Of a stretch of DNA of 64,000 nt, positions 37,081-48,700 are shown piece by piece. Under the pieces are notes generated by a model. That model had not been told where the DNA came from. It ran no database searches and was given only the letters and a program-made list of their open reading frames with translations. The position numbers and the translations under genes were made by a program. Within the stretch, counting starts at the first letter, position 1. The number at the start of each line of letters is the position of its first letter. The stretch lies in NCBI RefSeq assembly GCF_958979055.1, contig NC_084888.1:35385304-35449303 (forward strand). Direction: 5' to 3'. This DNA is from Alnus glutinosa. Its lineage: Eukaryota; Streptophyta; Magnoliopsida; Fagales; Betulaceae.

Positions 37081-37742
37081 AACATTTCAAGTTTTTCAGT
37101 AACAAATCAACATCTATTTTGTATGAATCAAAATTAATTATGAGGGATTAATCAAAATTAATTATGAGTAACATTTCAAGTTATTTTGTATGAATTAAAA
37201 TTTAATAGTGATTCATACAAAATCTAGTGTTAATTTTCAGTGCCATATCAAGAATTGTAGGAGTTTAAAGATTACTTTTTTTTTAAAAAAAAAAAAAAAA
37301 AAACAATATCCAACAAATTTTTTGTTTTATTGTTTTCTTAAAGCACGTTCAACCACGTTTTTATTGTTTCTCGACCTTCTCATTTCTCCACCAACAGGAA
37401 CACACAAAACACACACACCAAAAGAGCATAGATAATATTAGTCATTTTAAAGGCAATTCCCATCCCCCAACACCCATCCAACACAAGATCCTTAAGTCTA
37501 AAAATAATAATAATAATAATGTTGTGACAAAGTCAAAAAATTTTACAAACCTCTAGCCAAGTTAACCAACACAACCTGATTTCGGCGGCGGCATTAAGCG
37601 GATTCAGGCTATGGATTGTGAAGTGATAGATTCGGTTGGGTATTGAAAGGGGAAAATGTCTCATTGGTATAACAAAAAAGAAACCTATCTACCAAAAGAG
37701 ACATTTTCCCCCTCAGTACGTACATAAGTCAAATCTGAGATA
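37081..37742. other. Intergenic
   Basis: No supported gene. AATTAATTATGAG and GTATGAAT..ATTCATAC repeats suggest a decayed foldback at about 37125-37225. There are also an A21 run near 37286 and a short ATA run near 37506. Confidence 0.4.
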
Positions 37743-37950
37743 CCTTAGTACCACCTAAGTCAAACTGTCACCCTGCTTATATATCATCATATATTATTAT
37801 TCCGAATGTGACTAAAGTTGTATGTACCATGCAACATTTTCCAAAGAACAACTTAACCTACAGCAAGTACAAGAAAACAATAAGAGAAATATACCTGTCA
37901 AATCGGCATCGAAGAAGCTTGTACCAAGTAACTTTGCCTTAGGTACCACC
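37743..37950 (-). pseudogene. Inverted fragment of the TL15-like gene (exon 3 end + intron 3 start)
   Basis: On the minus strand, 37760-37936 matches about 41262-41424 of the lumenal-protein gene. It has the coding piece AAAGTTACTTGGTACAAGC, then TTCTTCGATGCCGATTTGAC, the splice donor AGGTATATTT, and intron sequence to GCAGGGTGACAGTTTG. Differences include two short stretches absent from the gene copy. The insert is bordered by CCTTAGTACCACC (37743-37755) and CCTTAGGTACCACC (37937-37950), like a duplicated target. Because intron sequence is included, this is a DNA-level copy, not a processed pseudogene. It cannot be expressed as protein. Confidence 0.85.
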
Positions 37951-38086
37951 CAATTTGTAATTTTTTTAACCTTTTATATTTAATTTCAATTTTTTAATGA
38001 AAATAAAAATAATTAAATTAAATTCGAACCATTCAAAAAACTTAAATAGACTAATTTTTTCTAATTCTCTCCTATGATGCACAAAC
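37951..38086. other. Intergenic
   Basis: Short AT-rich spacer with no feature. Confidence 0.4.
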
Positions 38087-40326
38087 AAAACTTTTATTTT
38101 TTGATCCCCACTAGAGCAAAAAAGGCTCCTTTTTTTAGAGAAAGAAAGTCCCGTTTTTCAGAGAGAGAAAGTCTTTGGTAAATAGTGTTTTTCGCCAGGG
38201 GAGGGAGGTTTTGCTTCCCTCCTCCCGGTCTTTTGATCCTCCTAGCCCACTAGGAGGCTTTTTGCCCCTCCGTGGTATTACCATTGGAGTGTTGGTTTTC
38301 TTCTCCCTGCCATTAGGGCATGGAGTCTGTTCCTCCCGGACTCGTCTCTGGTAGAGGTTTTGTCTCCTTACCCTTATGGGTTGAGGAGTTGTTGCTTTTG
38401 TTTTGTTGTTGTTTTTTTTTCTTTTTCCTTGTGTTTTAACAGGAAGGCTTCGTGTTTTAGCATCGGTTTTGGGAATCAACAGCCATCTTTGTGTCTTCGA
38501 TAGAATTCTAGAAGAACCATAGTAGCTTTCATCTTTATGACTCCAGATCTACGTTTCTCCTCTGGTTCTCAAGACACGCGCTTCCTAGCCGTGATCACCG
38601 TCGTCATCTGGTCCAGCCATCTCTAGCCGGTGGCCTTGCCGTTCTTTCTTGCAGGCACATGGTCTGCACGTGGCGGGATCTCTCTCCCAGAATGGGCGCG
38701 TGTGGGTCATGTCATCTTGTTAGGTCATTGATGAGTGCCAAAAAGTGTATATTTGGACCCCTTAATTTACATTAGTTAGACATTTAGCTTTGTTATTTTT
38801 CGAATGTTTTAGCTAGTTTTGGGTGTTTTTGCGTTTTTTCATGACAATAAGAGAAAAATGGCAATTTTCAAGTCAAAATACATAGGAAGCTGGAAAATCC
38901 AGAATTACTAGGATTTCGATCGATCGCATCTCAAGTCAATCGAGCGACTTTTTCCCAAAGTCGATTGATCGCATCAAAAGTAGATCGAGCGACTTTTCCC
39001 CGACGTCGATCGATCGAATCTAAAATCGATCGATCGACTTTGTGCTGACCTGGAGTCGTAAAAACCTTAGATAACTTTATAAATACCATTCTTTTCTCAT
39101 TTTTTCGAGAAGAGGCCGCTTGTGAGCGTCCTAGGCGCCGTTCTCATTGTAGTTTAGAGCTTTTTGGTTGATTTTGACCTATAATTTCAATTCTTTATAA
39201 GTTTCTTTGATTTTTAATGCATTATTGTTGTTTATTTATGCTATCTTTAGTTATGTGTAGCTAAAATTTTGTCTAGGGTTGAGGATGAAACCTCACTATT
39301 GAAAAAAATATGAGTTTCCATGCTTGTTTATGCTATTTGAGTTTATGAGTTTTGATTTCTCATTGTTCTACTTCGATTATTGAGATTATTGTTGGATATC
39401 TCTTGTGATTTCCAGATACAAGTGATGATTTGATATAATTTCATTAAATCGATGGCTTGGGTTTTCATTTATCAAAATGTTGGATATTCGTTGTGTTTCA
39501 TTCCATAGATACATTTGATGATTTAGTCAACACTATATATCTTTTGTGATTTGTGCAAGTATGGATTGATCGAATAATTTAAACAACTTTCGAAGCAAAG
39601 TAGAACATACCTAAGATTTGTATGAGAGAATTCAAAATATGTGTGATGAGCATGAGACTATGTTGTTGTGATTTGGTGAGTGTGGATTCCAAAACCCTAG
39701 ATCCCTTTATTTTCATTAATTTTGTTTATGTTTTCTTTTGTTAAAAATCCATAAATTTGAAACTAGGTTAAAATATGATTAGTTTGAATAGAGATTAATT
39801 TTTACAACACAATTTCCTGTGGGATCGACCTCGCACTTGCAAAACGCTATATTGCAAACGATTCGTGCACTTGCGAGTATTAAAATTTGCACAACAGTCA
39901 TGGTTGGTGGTGATCGGTGGATGGAGATGGTTGTTTTATTGCTGGGGAGTCTTATGGGACAGTGCGTGCCGTTCATGCGCCGCCTTTGGTGGCGGTTTGG
40001 CTTCTTCCGACGTTTATGACAGTGATGGTGCTTCTTGTTGTTGTTGTGTTTGTCTGTGTGTATTTCCTAGTTATTTTTGTGTTTCACAGTGTGTCTTTGT
40101 AATACACAAATATTTATTGGACTTATTTGTAAAGTGAGGCTTTAAAGGGTGTTCATGTAATATTTGTGTATTGTTTAAGCTGCTGCTTTGTCAGATTTGT
40201 TTTTTACTATAGATGTAGGGGTGTCTTGACTCTTATACCCTTTATCTGTCTCTATAATGCCTTATGACTTTTTAAGAAACGGAAGATGCACATGCTTTTT
40301 GTTAAAAAAAAAAACTTTTATTTTTT
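38087..40326 (+). mobile_element. ~1 kb retroposon with hairpin array, copy 2 (split)
   Basis: The element occupies 38103-40310, flanked by a 16-bp duplication AAAACTTTTATTTTTT (38087-38102 and 40311-40326). Removing the solo LTR and one 5-bp duplicate leaves about 1035 bp, matching copies 1 and 3. The hairpin series is at about 38195-38400, beginning CCAGGGGAGGGAGG. The 3' part shares GTTCATGTAATATTTGTGT and GCACATGCT then T/A runs with copy 1. Small ORFs are not shared with the other copies. Confidence 0.8.
38724..39901 (+). mobile_element. Solo LTR (1168 bp) nested in retroposon copy 2
   Basis: The LTR 38729-39896 starts TGATGAGTGCC and ends TTGCACAACA, with a perfect 5-bp duplication GTCAT on both sides (38724-38728 and 39897-39901). 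It contains an internal series of GATCGATCG-rich repeats (38916-39052). Near its 3' end it has GTGGGATCGACCTCGCACTTG, a motif style I associate with plant Ty3/gypsy LTRs. No gag-pol or second LTR is present, so it arose by LTR-LTR recombination. Orientation is inferred from TG..CA polarity and the downstream-like 3' motif. Confidence 0.85.
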
Positions 40327-40683
40327 TGGCTACCCGTGCTTGAACATTCTCAACACGAGGGTCCATCAATTCTCATTAATTGTCATTTGACCAATTCCAT
40401 TTTCGTGGTTGACTTGGTCAACGCTTGAAATTCAAGATTTGATCTATTCCACTAAACCGGCGAACAGAACATCACCAACCATTACCAGCCCCGTTGACGG
40501 CTAAAAACAAGTCTCTTTCCAACCCATCCAATAATGGGCCAACTTGGCCCACTATGCCCAGCCCGTTACCAGCCCAACCTGAAGGCCCAGACCATCACAA
40601 ACAACCACCACGTGTCGCAAACTTACGCTTATCCATATCTCCAATAAAACGGCAGAATCACAAAGTACTTTTGGTCGTCCTCG
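40327..40683. other. Promoter/leader of TL15-like gene
   Basis: Presumed promoter and leader. It includes CCACGTGTCGC (40608-40618), an ACGT-core element of the G-box type, about 70 bp before the ATG. No other gene. Confidence 0.45.
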
Positions 40684-43600
40684 ATGGCTCTTCTCAACGT
40701 CTCCTTTGCCTTCAAAGTCCCACCAAAGCTTCACTCCTCTTCCTCTCTCTCCCGCGATCCTACGCCCCAGGTAGGCACACTACGCCTCCCTGTTCGTTCT
40801 CACCGACAGTCCACGACACGGTACGATGCGCACCCAAAGTGCACGTTAGATTCTCCAAGTCCGATTGTGTGTTTGGGCGAATGGGTCTCTAAGGCAAGCC
40901 TGCTGGGTGTCCTCTCCGCGTCTCTGTTCTTGGCCGACCCAGCACTAGCATTCAAGGTAAACTAACAAAATTACCCCCACAGTTATTACCCAACGGTAAT
41001 TCCCTGTAGTCATTTTTTTTTCTTACGTGAAAGGGTGGAGGTCCGTACGGTCAAGAGGTGACAAGAGGACAGGATCTGACTGGGAAGGACTTTAGCGGCA
41101 AGACATTGATCAAGCAAGACTTCAAGACGGTCTACTTTTCAATGATTTATACATGGTTTTTTTTTTTTGGGGGGGGTGTTAAATTTATGTGCAATGTATT
41201 TAAATTGGTTTTATTTATTTGTTTGTTCAGTCTATATTGAGGCAAGCAAATTTTAAAGGCGCAAAGTTACTTGGTGCAAGCTTCTTCGATGCCGATTTGA
41301 CAGGTATATTTTTCTTATTGTTTTCTTGTACTTGGTGTAGGTTGTTCTTTGGAAAATGTTGCATGGTACATACAACTTTATAGTAATATATATGATGATA
41401 TAAGCAGGGTGACAGTTTGGAGACATATCCAAATGAGTGCTGTTAAACTGATATCTAAACTTTGAAATTTTGATTTTCATTCATTTTTACATGGTATTTT
41501 AAGAACATGTCAGTTTAATTGTAACAACTTAAGCAAAGCGCTAGCCATATCACTATTACTCTAAAATGACTAATCAAGTTATAATTTGAGCTCTTTAGAA
41601 TCGCTTATAAAGTCCGGTTTTACTTAGTAAGGAACCCATGTAGAATTTAGCACTCATGAGCTCATTTATAATCCGCTCACTCTATATGGGCTAATCATCT
41701 TCTCAATATGAGATTAGGATGTTACAATCTTTTCGCTTAAATTTTTAGCGACCTTGTCAGAATCACGACGCGCTAACCATATCTACGTGGTCACTCTAAA
41801 ATCGCTTACAGTCAAGTTGTAATTGAAGCTCCCTAAAATCGCTTACAATGTCTAGTTTCACTTGATAAAAAACTAATTTGAGACTTTGCACTCATGAACT
41901 CTTTTATAATTTACTCACTGTATGTAGGCTAATCATCTATCCAATATAGGACTGAAGTGTTACATTAATAGATTGGATTGGAAGAATTTCATCGAAACCA
42001 CATTCCCAATTTGAAGGAAAAATTTGCTCGCACTATTATTGTGAAGCTACAGTGGTCACATTAATTTAGTCGTATGTGTTTTAGGAAGTTGAAATTACAT
42101 TGATGGTCTATGTGTCATATTCATACAGTAACAAACAAATTAGTCTATTACTAAATTTATAACAATTATCTAGTCTCCTCTCTTCTTGTTTCTCTCCCAA
42201 GGGGCTGATCTTTCAGACGCTGATCTCAGAGGTGCAGACTTTTCCTTGGCAAATGTGGCAAAGGTAATTTTTTACTAGATATTGTGATGCCTGGTTCTAT
42301 TCGTAGGAAATACTTCTTCAACCCTGTAATGTATCTACAGTTTATGAACGGGGTTAGTTGCCTATTACATAGTGGATTATGCCCTTCTAATGCATGTTTA
42401 TTCGAAACTAAAAAAGTTCCTTAGACTGCTTTGTAAAATATGATCAGTTTCCATCCTACCTCTTACAAACATAGATTCACCCGATGTTCTTATTCAACCA
42501 AGTAACGCTTTCTGCAGGTGAACTTGAGCAATGCTAACTTGGAAGGTGCACTTGCTACGGGCAACACATCTTTCAAGGGATCAAACATTGCTGGGGCTGG
42601 TACGTAGAAACAGTGCTTTAACAAAGTTTTCTGGGAATTGATGTTTTAAGGGAGTTGACAGCAGAAGTGTATGCTCTTTAGTATTTCTAAAAAATCAGTT
42701 TGTGCGGGTAATTAAATCTAGGAAACCAACTAGTTTATAAATCAGAAGTGTCATGAACTAATTTTTATGGGTAATGATTTGCTAATGGTATATGTTAAAT
42801 CATCATTTATCCCAAAAGTTTAAGCTGAGGCGACAAGGTTTTGAACTCAAAAACTTTTGCTTTGATTCAATGTTAAATCACCAATTATCTTAAAAGCTTA
42901 AATTTTTGAGACAACTGGTGATTTAACAGAAGTCATGAGTGCAAATCCTGATTCCATAGTTTACTCCATTTCAATTAAATATGCAAGTTTACCCTCATTT
43001 CAATTAAATATTCTATATGTTGGGCTTCACTTATTAAGTGAGAGTTTGAGCTCACACATGAAGGAAATTGTTAGAATATTAATTAAATGATTAAATTTAC
43101 CATTTTATATCAGGTTAAGCTTTTGAAATAAGTGATGATTTAACAGTACAAATGTCTCTTAAAATTACAGAACTTGATGAATATAGTGGCTAGATTGCCA
43201 GCACAATATGCTGGCTGGAGAAGTATGCACCCGATGGAGGCTAGAATTGTTCCAGTGCTATCCAACCTACTTAGATTTTCTTACTATTACTTATGCCAAT
43301 GAATGAAGACGCCATGTTTAGTAGAGACTAGATAACATAGTTTTTAGATATATGTTTAAAAGAGCTTGTTGAAAACGCTAATTAATGTAAAAGGAGACAA
43401 AAGCAAGGACATTTGATGTTTGATGGAAGTGAAAATCTGCTTCTCTTTTATTATTGTTTTCTTATGCTTTTGGTTTTAAAGTGGGGGTGTAGGCTAATGA
43501 AATGAACCATTGTCATGTTTTAAATGATATTTTGAATATAGTTTAACTTAAACAGTCATTCCATATAATCCATTAATCCTACTGTGTATGGTGGCTTAGG

Positions 43601-44038
43601 ATTCCACAAATTAACCCGTGACTCTGCTTCACCCTTTTTATTCCCTATGGTAGCTTAAAATTTATTGTAACCGAGAAAAAGGTGTTTGAACTTTAGTATT
43701 CCATGGGAAAGAGAATGGAATATTTTCATTTTCCTGGGACAACCAAGCATGGTTTACATGCTTCTTACCTAAATAGGAGATGTGGTGATTAATCCTGTTA
43801 TAAGGTAATTAATCATTGTTTGCTGTTGCTGATTTGCCTTGAATGTTCTCAGACTTCACGGATGTGCCCTTAAGAGATGACCAACGGGAATACCTTTGCA
43901 AAGTTGCAGATGGGTAAAGTCAAATTTTTCTACATTTGCCTTCTAAAATATGCTTTATTCACAATTAACCACAATTTCCTTGTCAGGGTGAATCCAACAA
44001 CTGGAAATGCAACACGCGAGACACTGCTTTGCAACTAG
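40684..44038 (+). CDS. Thylakoid lumenal 15 kDa pentapeptide-repeat protein
   Basis: Seven exons join in frame: 40684-40956, 41034-41129, 41231-41303, 42202-42263, 42518-42599, 43853-43913 and 43987-44038, giving 232 aa. Residues 1 to about 89 form a bipartite transit peptide: a Ser-rich stromal part, then a hydrophobic stretch (ASLLGVLSASLFLA) and a DPALA cleavage site. The mature part opens GGGPYGQEVTRGQDLTGKDF and carries about 16 pentapeptide A(D/N)LXX units (ANFKGAKLLGASFFDADLTG, ADLSDADLRGADFSLANV). These fold as a right-handed beta helix in the family. It closes with YLCKVADGVNPTTGNATRETLLCN, whose two cysteines are a conserved pair. The sequence fits Arabidopsis At2g44920 (TL15). The function of this lumenal protein is not settled. 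Introns 3 and 5 carry repeats. Exon 2's donor (ACG|GTCTAC) is weak but required for the frame. Confidence 0.95.
41530..41965 (+). repeat. Imperfect ~235-bp direct repeat in intron 3
   Basis: Two diverged copies, about 41530-41728 and 41768-41965. Each runs from GCTA(G/A)CCATATC through ACTCTAAAATCGCTTA-like blocks, CACTCATGA(G/A)CTC and GGCTAATCATCT to GTGTTACA/ATGTTACA. They are probably remnants of an LTR-like repeat, and they enlarge the intron. Confidence 0.7.
42772..43145 (+). mobile_element. TRIM-like pieces in intron 5
   Basis: Ends with TGTTAGAATATTAATTAAAT ... GATGATTTAACA (43069-43145), a TG..CA short terminal repeat. Upstream lies the internal motif TGGGCTTCACTTATTAAGTG and, in opposite orientation, TTGATTCAATGTTAAATCACC near 42857 and ATGTTAAATCATCATTTATC near 42792. 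At least two overlapping copies in opposite orientations appear to be present. Non-coding. Confidence 0.5.
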
Positions 44039-44186
44039 TATTTCATTGCTCCAGTAAAACATTATATATTTTATCAGAGAGGAGCGGCTTCTGTGTCTGT
44101 TAGAGCTGCGGCTTTCATTGGAGTTGAGTTTGACACTTGATTTGTTGTGACTACTGTATTATATTAGCCAATAATAGAGCATGGCT

Positions 44187-44341
44187 AATGTCTCTTGCAC
44201 AACAATTGTGCAGAGACATGGAGTGGGTCCTATGTGGGACCCATATGATGAGACCCACCACGTGAGACCCACTCATGTCTCTTGATTCTTGTACAACAGT
44301 TGCACAACTGCAACTATTGTGTAGGAATCATGTCTCATAGA
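44187..44341. mobile_element. Foldback MITE, copy 2
   Basis: Inverted halves with TGTCTCTTGCACAACAATTG on the left and its counterpart on the right, and GAGACATG blocks in both. Family of 845-990. It lies about 150 bp after the TL15-like stop, so it may sit in that gene's 3' UTR. Confidence 0.65.
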
Positions 44342-45795
44342 GCATTATCTAGTCCCTCCATTTATTTTGAAAGGCAACTGTGTAATATACATACTATAAA
44401 ATGAATATCCACTATAAATCAGAAAATTGTTTCTTTCTTTTCTTTGTTCCTCTTTGTTATGTATCATCCAATGATTAGATAACATAGACGATAGGGTATT
44501 ATTTGCAGTATAATGGAACTATGATTCTTAGGGCTCTCTCTCTCTCTCTCTCGTCAGAAAGAGAAGAAAGATGGGGGAAGAGGGTAAAATCTGATGGTTG
44601 GGGGGGTAAGTTTAGGCCATATAACAGGTTTCATGTTTATTCAATTACTAGAAAAAGACCTCTCTCTGTGAAGTGAGAGATGCCTCCTTTTACATTTCTC
44701 CCCGTGAGAGCCACCCTCCTCTCTCCCGTGAGAATCCCAGGGAGGGTTTCAAACAAATATTTCTTCACAAATGAAAGAGAGGAAAGTTTGTCATTGATAA
44801 ATCTCCTTGTGAAGCGTCTCAACTGATCAATGTTATCAACTTATTGGCTGCCTGGTTACGGCTGCTTTTTCTAGCCGCCGGTAGACATCAAATATTTCAG
44901 ACAAGGATCTCTAGCAATTTTTTGTCCAAATTGTTAGTAATTTGATCGGCACATGTGAGAAAATTGATATGAGCCCTAGTAGCCGGCCTGTCCAAAATTT
45001 ATTTTGGTAGGTAAGTCTTGTATGGACTCTCTCACAATGCCTAGCAATTTGGACAATAAACTGACGAATATCCCAATCCAAATATTTGCAAATTGCTGAA
45101 AATCTTAATCCCAACATTTCACATATATAACCGCGTAGTGCTCGCTGCTCACCTAATAATCACAAAACGACAAGACTTTACAAGAGAAAAACGTCCAGAG
45201 CTTAATTCACAGACAGCTTGCAAGTTTAAGGATGCTGAAGAATTGTTTATATCGCCCAAGGGCAGTTCACGAAGTACCAAGCCGAAGAACACTTCACTAG
45301 CAATTTTTAAGTTCTGTACATCAATGAGCAAGCAGATAAAAAATTACAAGAGGACTTGATTAAATTTCTCGTATGAATCCGTTCCTTCCCCTCCATATTT
45401 TCAAAATAACCAAAGAACGGGGAAAGAAAACAGGAAAATTCTCGGCCTAATTAGCATCTTACTAGAAGCCTAGAAAACTATAATACTATACTTGGAGAAA
45501 CCCAGATTTCTATCCGGAAAATGCACTACAAGAAGGTTTCCTGGAGGCAAAAAATGAGAAGGAAGGAACAGCAGCTGGAAAGAGATGAAGATGAGTATCA
45601 ACAAACTGACGAACCTGCCTGGGCATTTGAACAAGGGCTCACTTAATCAGCTCCCTCCTTCCAAGCCAAATCACATCTAGCAGCTCCAACCAAATGAAGA
45701 TATGGTCTACCAATTTCTTAATAGAGATTATCTATTATAGTAACTTCTCAGCGCTCAAGATCATGTGTCACGGCTTGCAAAACACTGTACAATAG
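44342..45795. other. Intergenic TL15-GNOM, includes GNOM 3' UTR
   Basis: A CT microsatellite lies at 44534-44551. A minus-strand stretch at about 44637-44822 (61-codon ORF) has GGAG-rich motifs but no recognisable domain. The last few hundred bases before 45796 are expected to be the GNOM 3' UTR. No other gene. Confidence 0.4.
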
Positions 45796-48700
45796 CTACC
45801 CTCCAGTCCCAGCACCTTCAGAGGTCACTGTCTCATTTAATGGAACAGGCCCGGTTTCATCAGATACAGAGCCTCCCCCTTTTTGTCCTTGCTTATGGTG
45901 TAATGGCTCCGAATCTTGATCAGGGAACACTTCAGATTGCAACGACAAAGAAATGTTATTAACATGTAGCCATGTTAGTTCCCACAAGCTATCTCCACCT
46001 AATGCACTCCTCTGCAAAAGCACGCCTCTTTTTTTCATAACAACCAAAGTCTTCTTTAGGAGCTCAGGCACTAGCTCCTGAAGCTTTTCGCTTTTCTTCG
46101 TCCTAACTTTCACCTTCATATATTTTTCCATACGGGTGAGAACACCCAACCATAGTTTGCAGAATGTAGCTAACTGTGAGAGGTCATGGAGTAACTGTAA
46201 AAAAACTTCTGACAAGAGTTTCATGGCAAGGATGAGTGTGCCTTCCATGTTTCGATAGTCCTTTTGGGAGTGTCCCAGTGCAATATCGTGCAAGTCATCA
46301 ACCATCGTGAAGATCACCCCATCAAAACACTGCGACCACAAACCATGTGGGAGGTGGATCTCATCCACTCCGGTCAAGCACTTTTGCAACGACAATAAAG
46401 CATGATTTCTAACCTCCTCTCTCTGGTCCAGACAAACTTTTCTCAACCCCTGCACAAGCCTCAACCACATCTCCCCAATATCCTGAGACATTTTCATAGT
46501 TTCCTCCACCCCAATTGCTTCCTTGGCCTCACTTGCCCACCTTGCTAAACAATTAACAGAACCCGCCATAAGATCCAGAGCACGCACAGACCTTTCTGCC
46601 TGCCCAACACGAGACTCAGCAAACTGCCTTGACGCATCGATACAAAGCAAATAATTGGCTGGCAACAAGTGAGCTCCGTCGGACATTATAAACACCAGGG
46701 CATCAAATCCTGCTTCAGAAGCTTCAGGGTGCCGAGCCGTGAAGGAAAGTAGGGATGTAATTGTGCGCCATCCCAATTGGGATCTGATGTGTGAGGCATT
46801 TGCTTTCACAAGACGACTGACTTCTTGAGTAATTTGCTCACAATATGCATCAGCAACCCGGGCATCAAGCTTTGAAACAAGTTGTAGTGACCTTAATAAT
46901 TCATCAGCAAGGTTCTCTTTATAGGGAAGCAGCCGTTGGCAAATCCGAAGGAGTCCAAAAACAGCCTTCTCCACCAGGGCACAAGGCATAACAGTAGACT
47001 GGACAATATTGGATATGTGCTCATAAACACCCTGCCAAAGAAGCACAATCCTGTCCCTGTTATTCAGGGTAATAGCAATCAGCAATTCCAAGCAGAAAAC
47101 AGCTGTATCTTCATCCTCAGGAGAGCTGTTCCCTTTCTGAGGTCGCCCGGCAGCCCAGATGAGTGCTCGTGCAAGCTGCAATAGAGATTCAGCATGCAGA
47201 AACTTGCTCTCGGTAAATATGCTGTCAATGTGGCACTTTTGAATTGTCTGAAGGGTGCGTTGATGAGCCGCAAGTTGTTGTTCAGTAGGTTGGGATCTTG
47301 GTTCCTCGGTATCAAGAGATAAGAGCTGACTAAACCTGCCCATCAATCCAGAGGATCTCCTAGGAGTACCCATGGATGGCATATGAGCTGAAGATAAGGA
47401 ATTTGGTAGAGGCTTCCCATGTCCAGAGTCTCTAGAAAGCTCCGATTCATCAGCTGCATCACTGGCCACACGAGCCGGAAGAAGACCAAGCTTGTGCAAT
47501 CTTAGGATGCAATCCAAAATATTTCTCCAACCTGTGCGAATGTAATCACCATATCTATTGGCAATAGTGAAAACTGTCACAGTTGCCATTCTTGCTTTCG
47601 TGTCATCGCCAAAGGCTAGCACAGGTTCTTCAACAGATGATGGATTCAAGAGGGTTGTGAACTTACAGAGAGACACAACTAGATCATCCAGTACATCTTC
47701 AAGATGATGGCATGCTGAAATCTTTGCAACTGCTAAGAATCCATCAATACAAGTTTGGTAAACCTCTTCATGCTCTGCATGATCAAATACCACAGAGATA
47801 GCAGCAATTGTTGGGCCTGACATTATAGCAAACATATCATGGTCAAGGTAGGCTCTGGAATCAGATACAATGAATGGAGCCGTCTTTTTCGATTTGTGCA
47901 TTAGATCAATCCACCGACTTGGGGTCATCTCTGGAAAACCAGAACCCTGCTCTGGGGTTGTGCGGATCTCATTCTTGCAAATTGAGTCGTACAGCTCTGA
48001 CAGGAATTCTCGAGGTAGATCACTGCCTCCGTTGATGTGCCTATTATTCCGGATGAAATCCTCTTCTGTCATCTTTTTCTTGACCTGTACATTGTGCTGA
48101 TCTGTATTAAGCATTATGAGTGAATACGACAATAGCAAAGCAGCATCCTTGTTAGCTAGAATCTGTGGTGATTGTTCATAGTATCTCTCTGAGAATGCCT
48201 CCAGCACCCTTTGTATCTTTTGTGATTCTCCAGGTAGTCGGAAAGTTTCCAAAAACAGCCGCAGTGCAGTATCCAAATTCATGTCTTGGAAATCAAAAGT
48301 ACCAGCAAATTCATGAAGAACCTGAACACAAAACTCATCATGGTTTCCCAGGAAATCACCAACAAGATTCTTATCCAACCCAGCAGTGTACCTGAAAAAG
48401 CAGGCCACACTTTGGGGGTCAAGTTTATCAGGCAGGAGGTGTGTTCCTTGGAGGAATTCCAGCCCTTTCTTGGGATCACGATTAAAGTGATCAGCTCCAA
48501 TCATCAACCTTCTCTTGATGTACTTCCTTCGGCGGACAAATGGAACCCAATGATTAGGATCACTGTAGTTGCCACACTTCACCATCCAAAATGGAGTATA
48601 CTCTTCAAGATTCACAGGAGCATATTCTGAACCAACTGATGCGTTGCCTATCCTCTCGGCCATTCCCTGAATAACAGCAATAAGACCATCCAAAGCAAGG

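Noticed and set aside
38916-39052. CRISPR-like spaced repeats in the solo LTR
   Set aside because: Repeat units are imperfect, the spacing is irregular and the context is a plant LTR; CRISPR arrays are not expected in a plant nucleus.
44637-44822. 61-codon minus-strand ORF
   Set aside because: Short, no domain, next to a microsatellite; not supportable as a gene.
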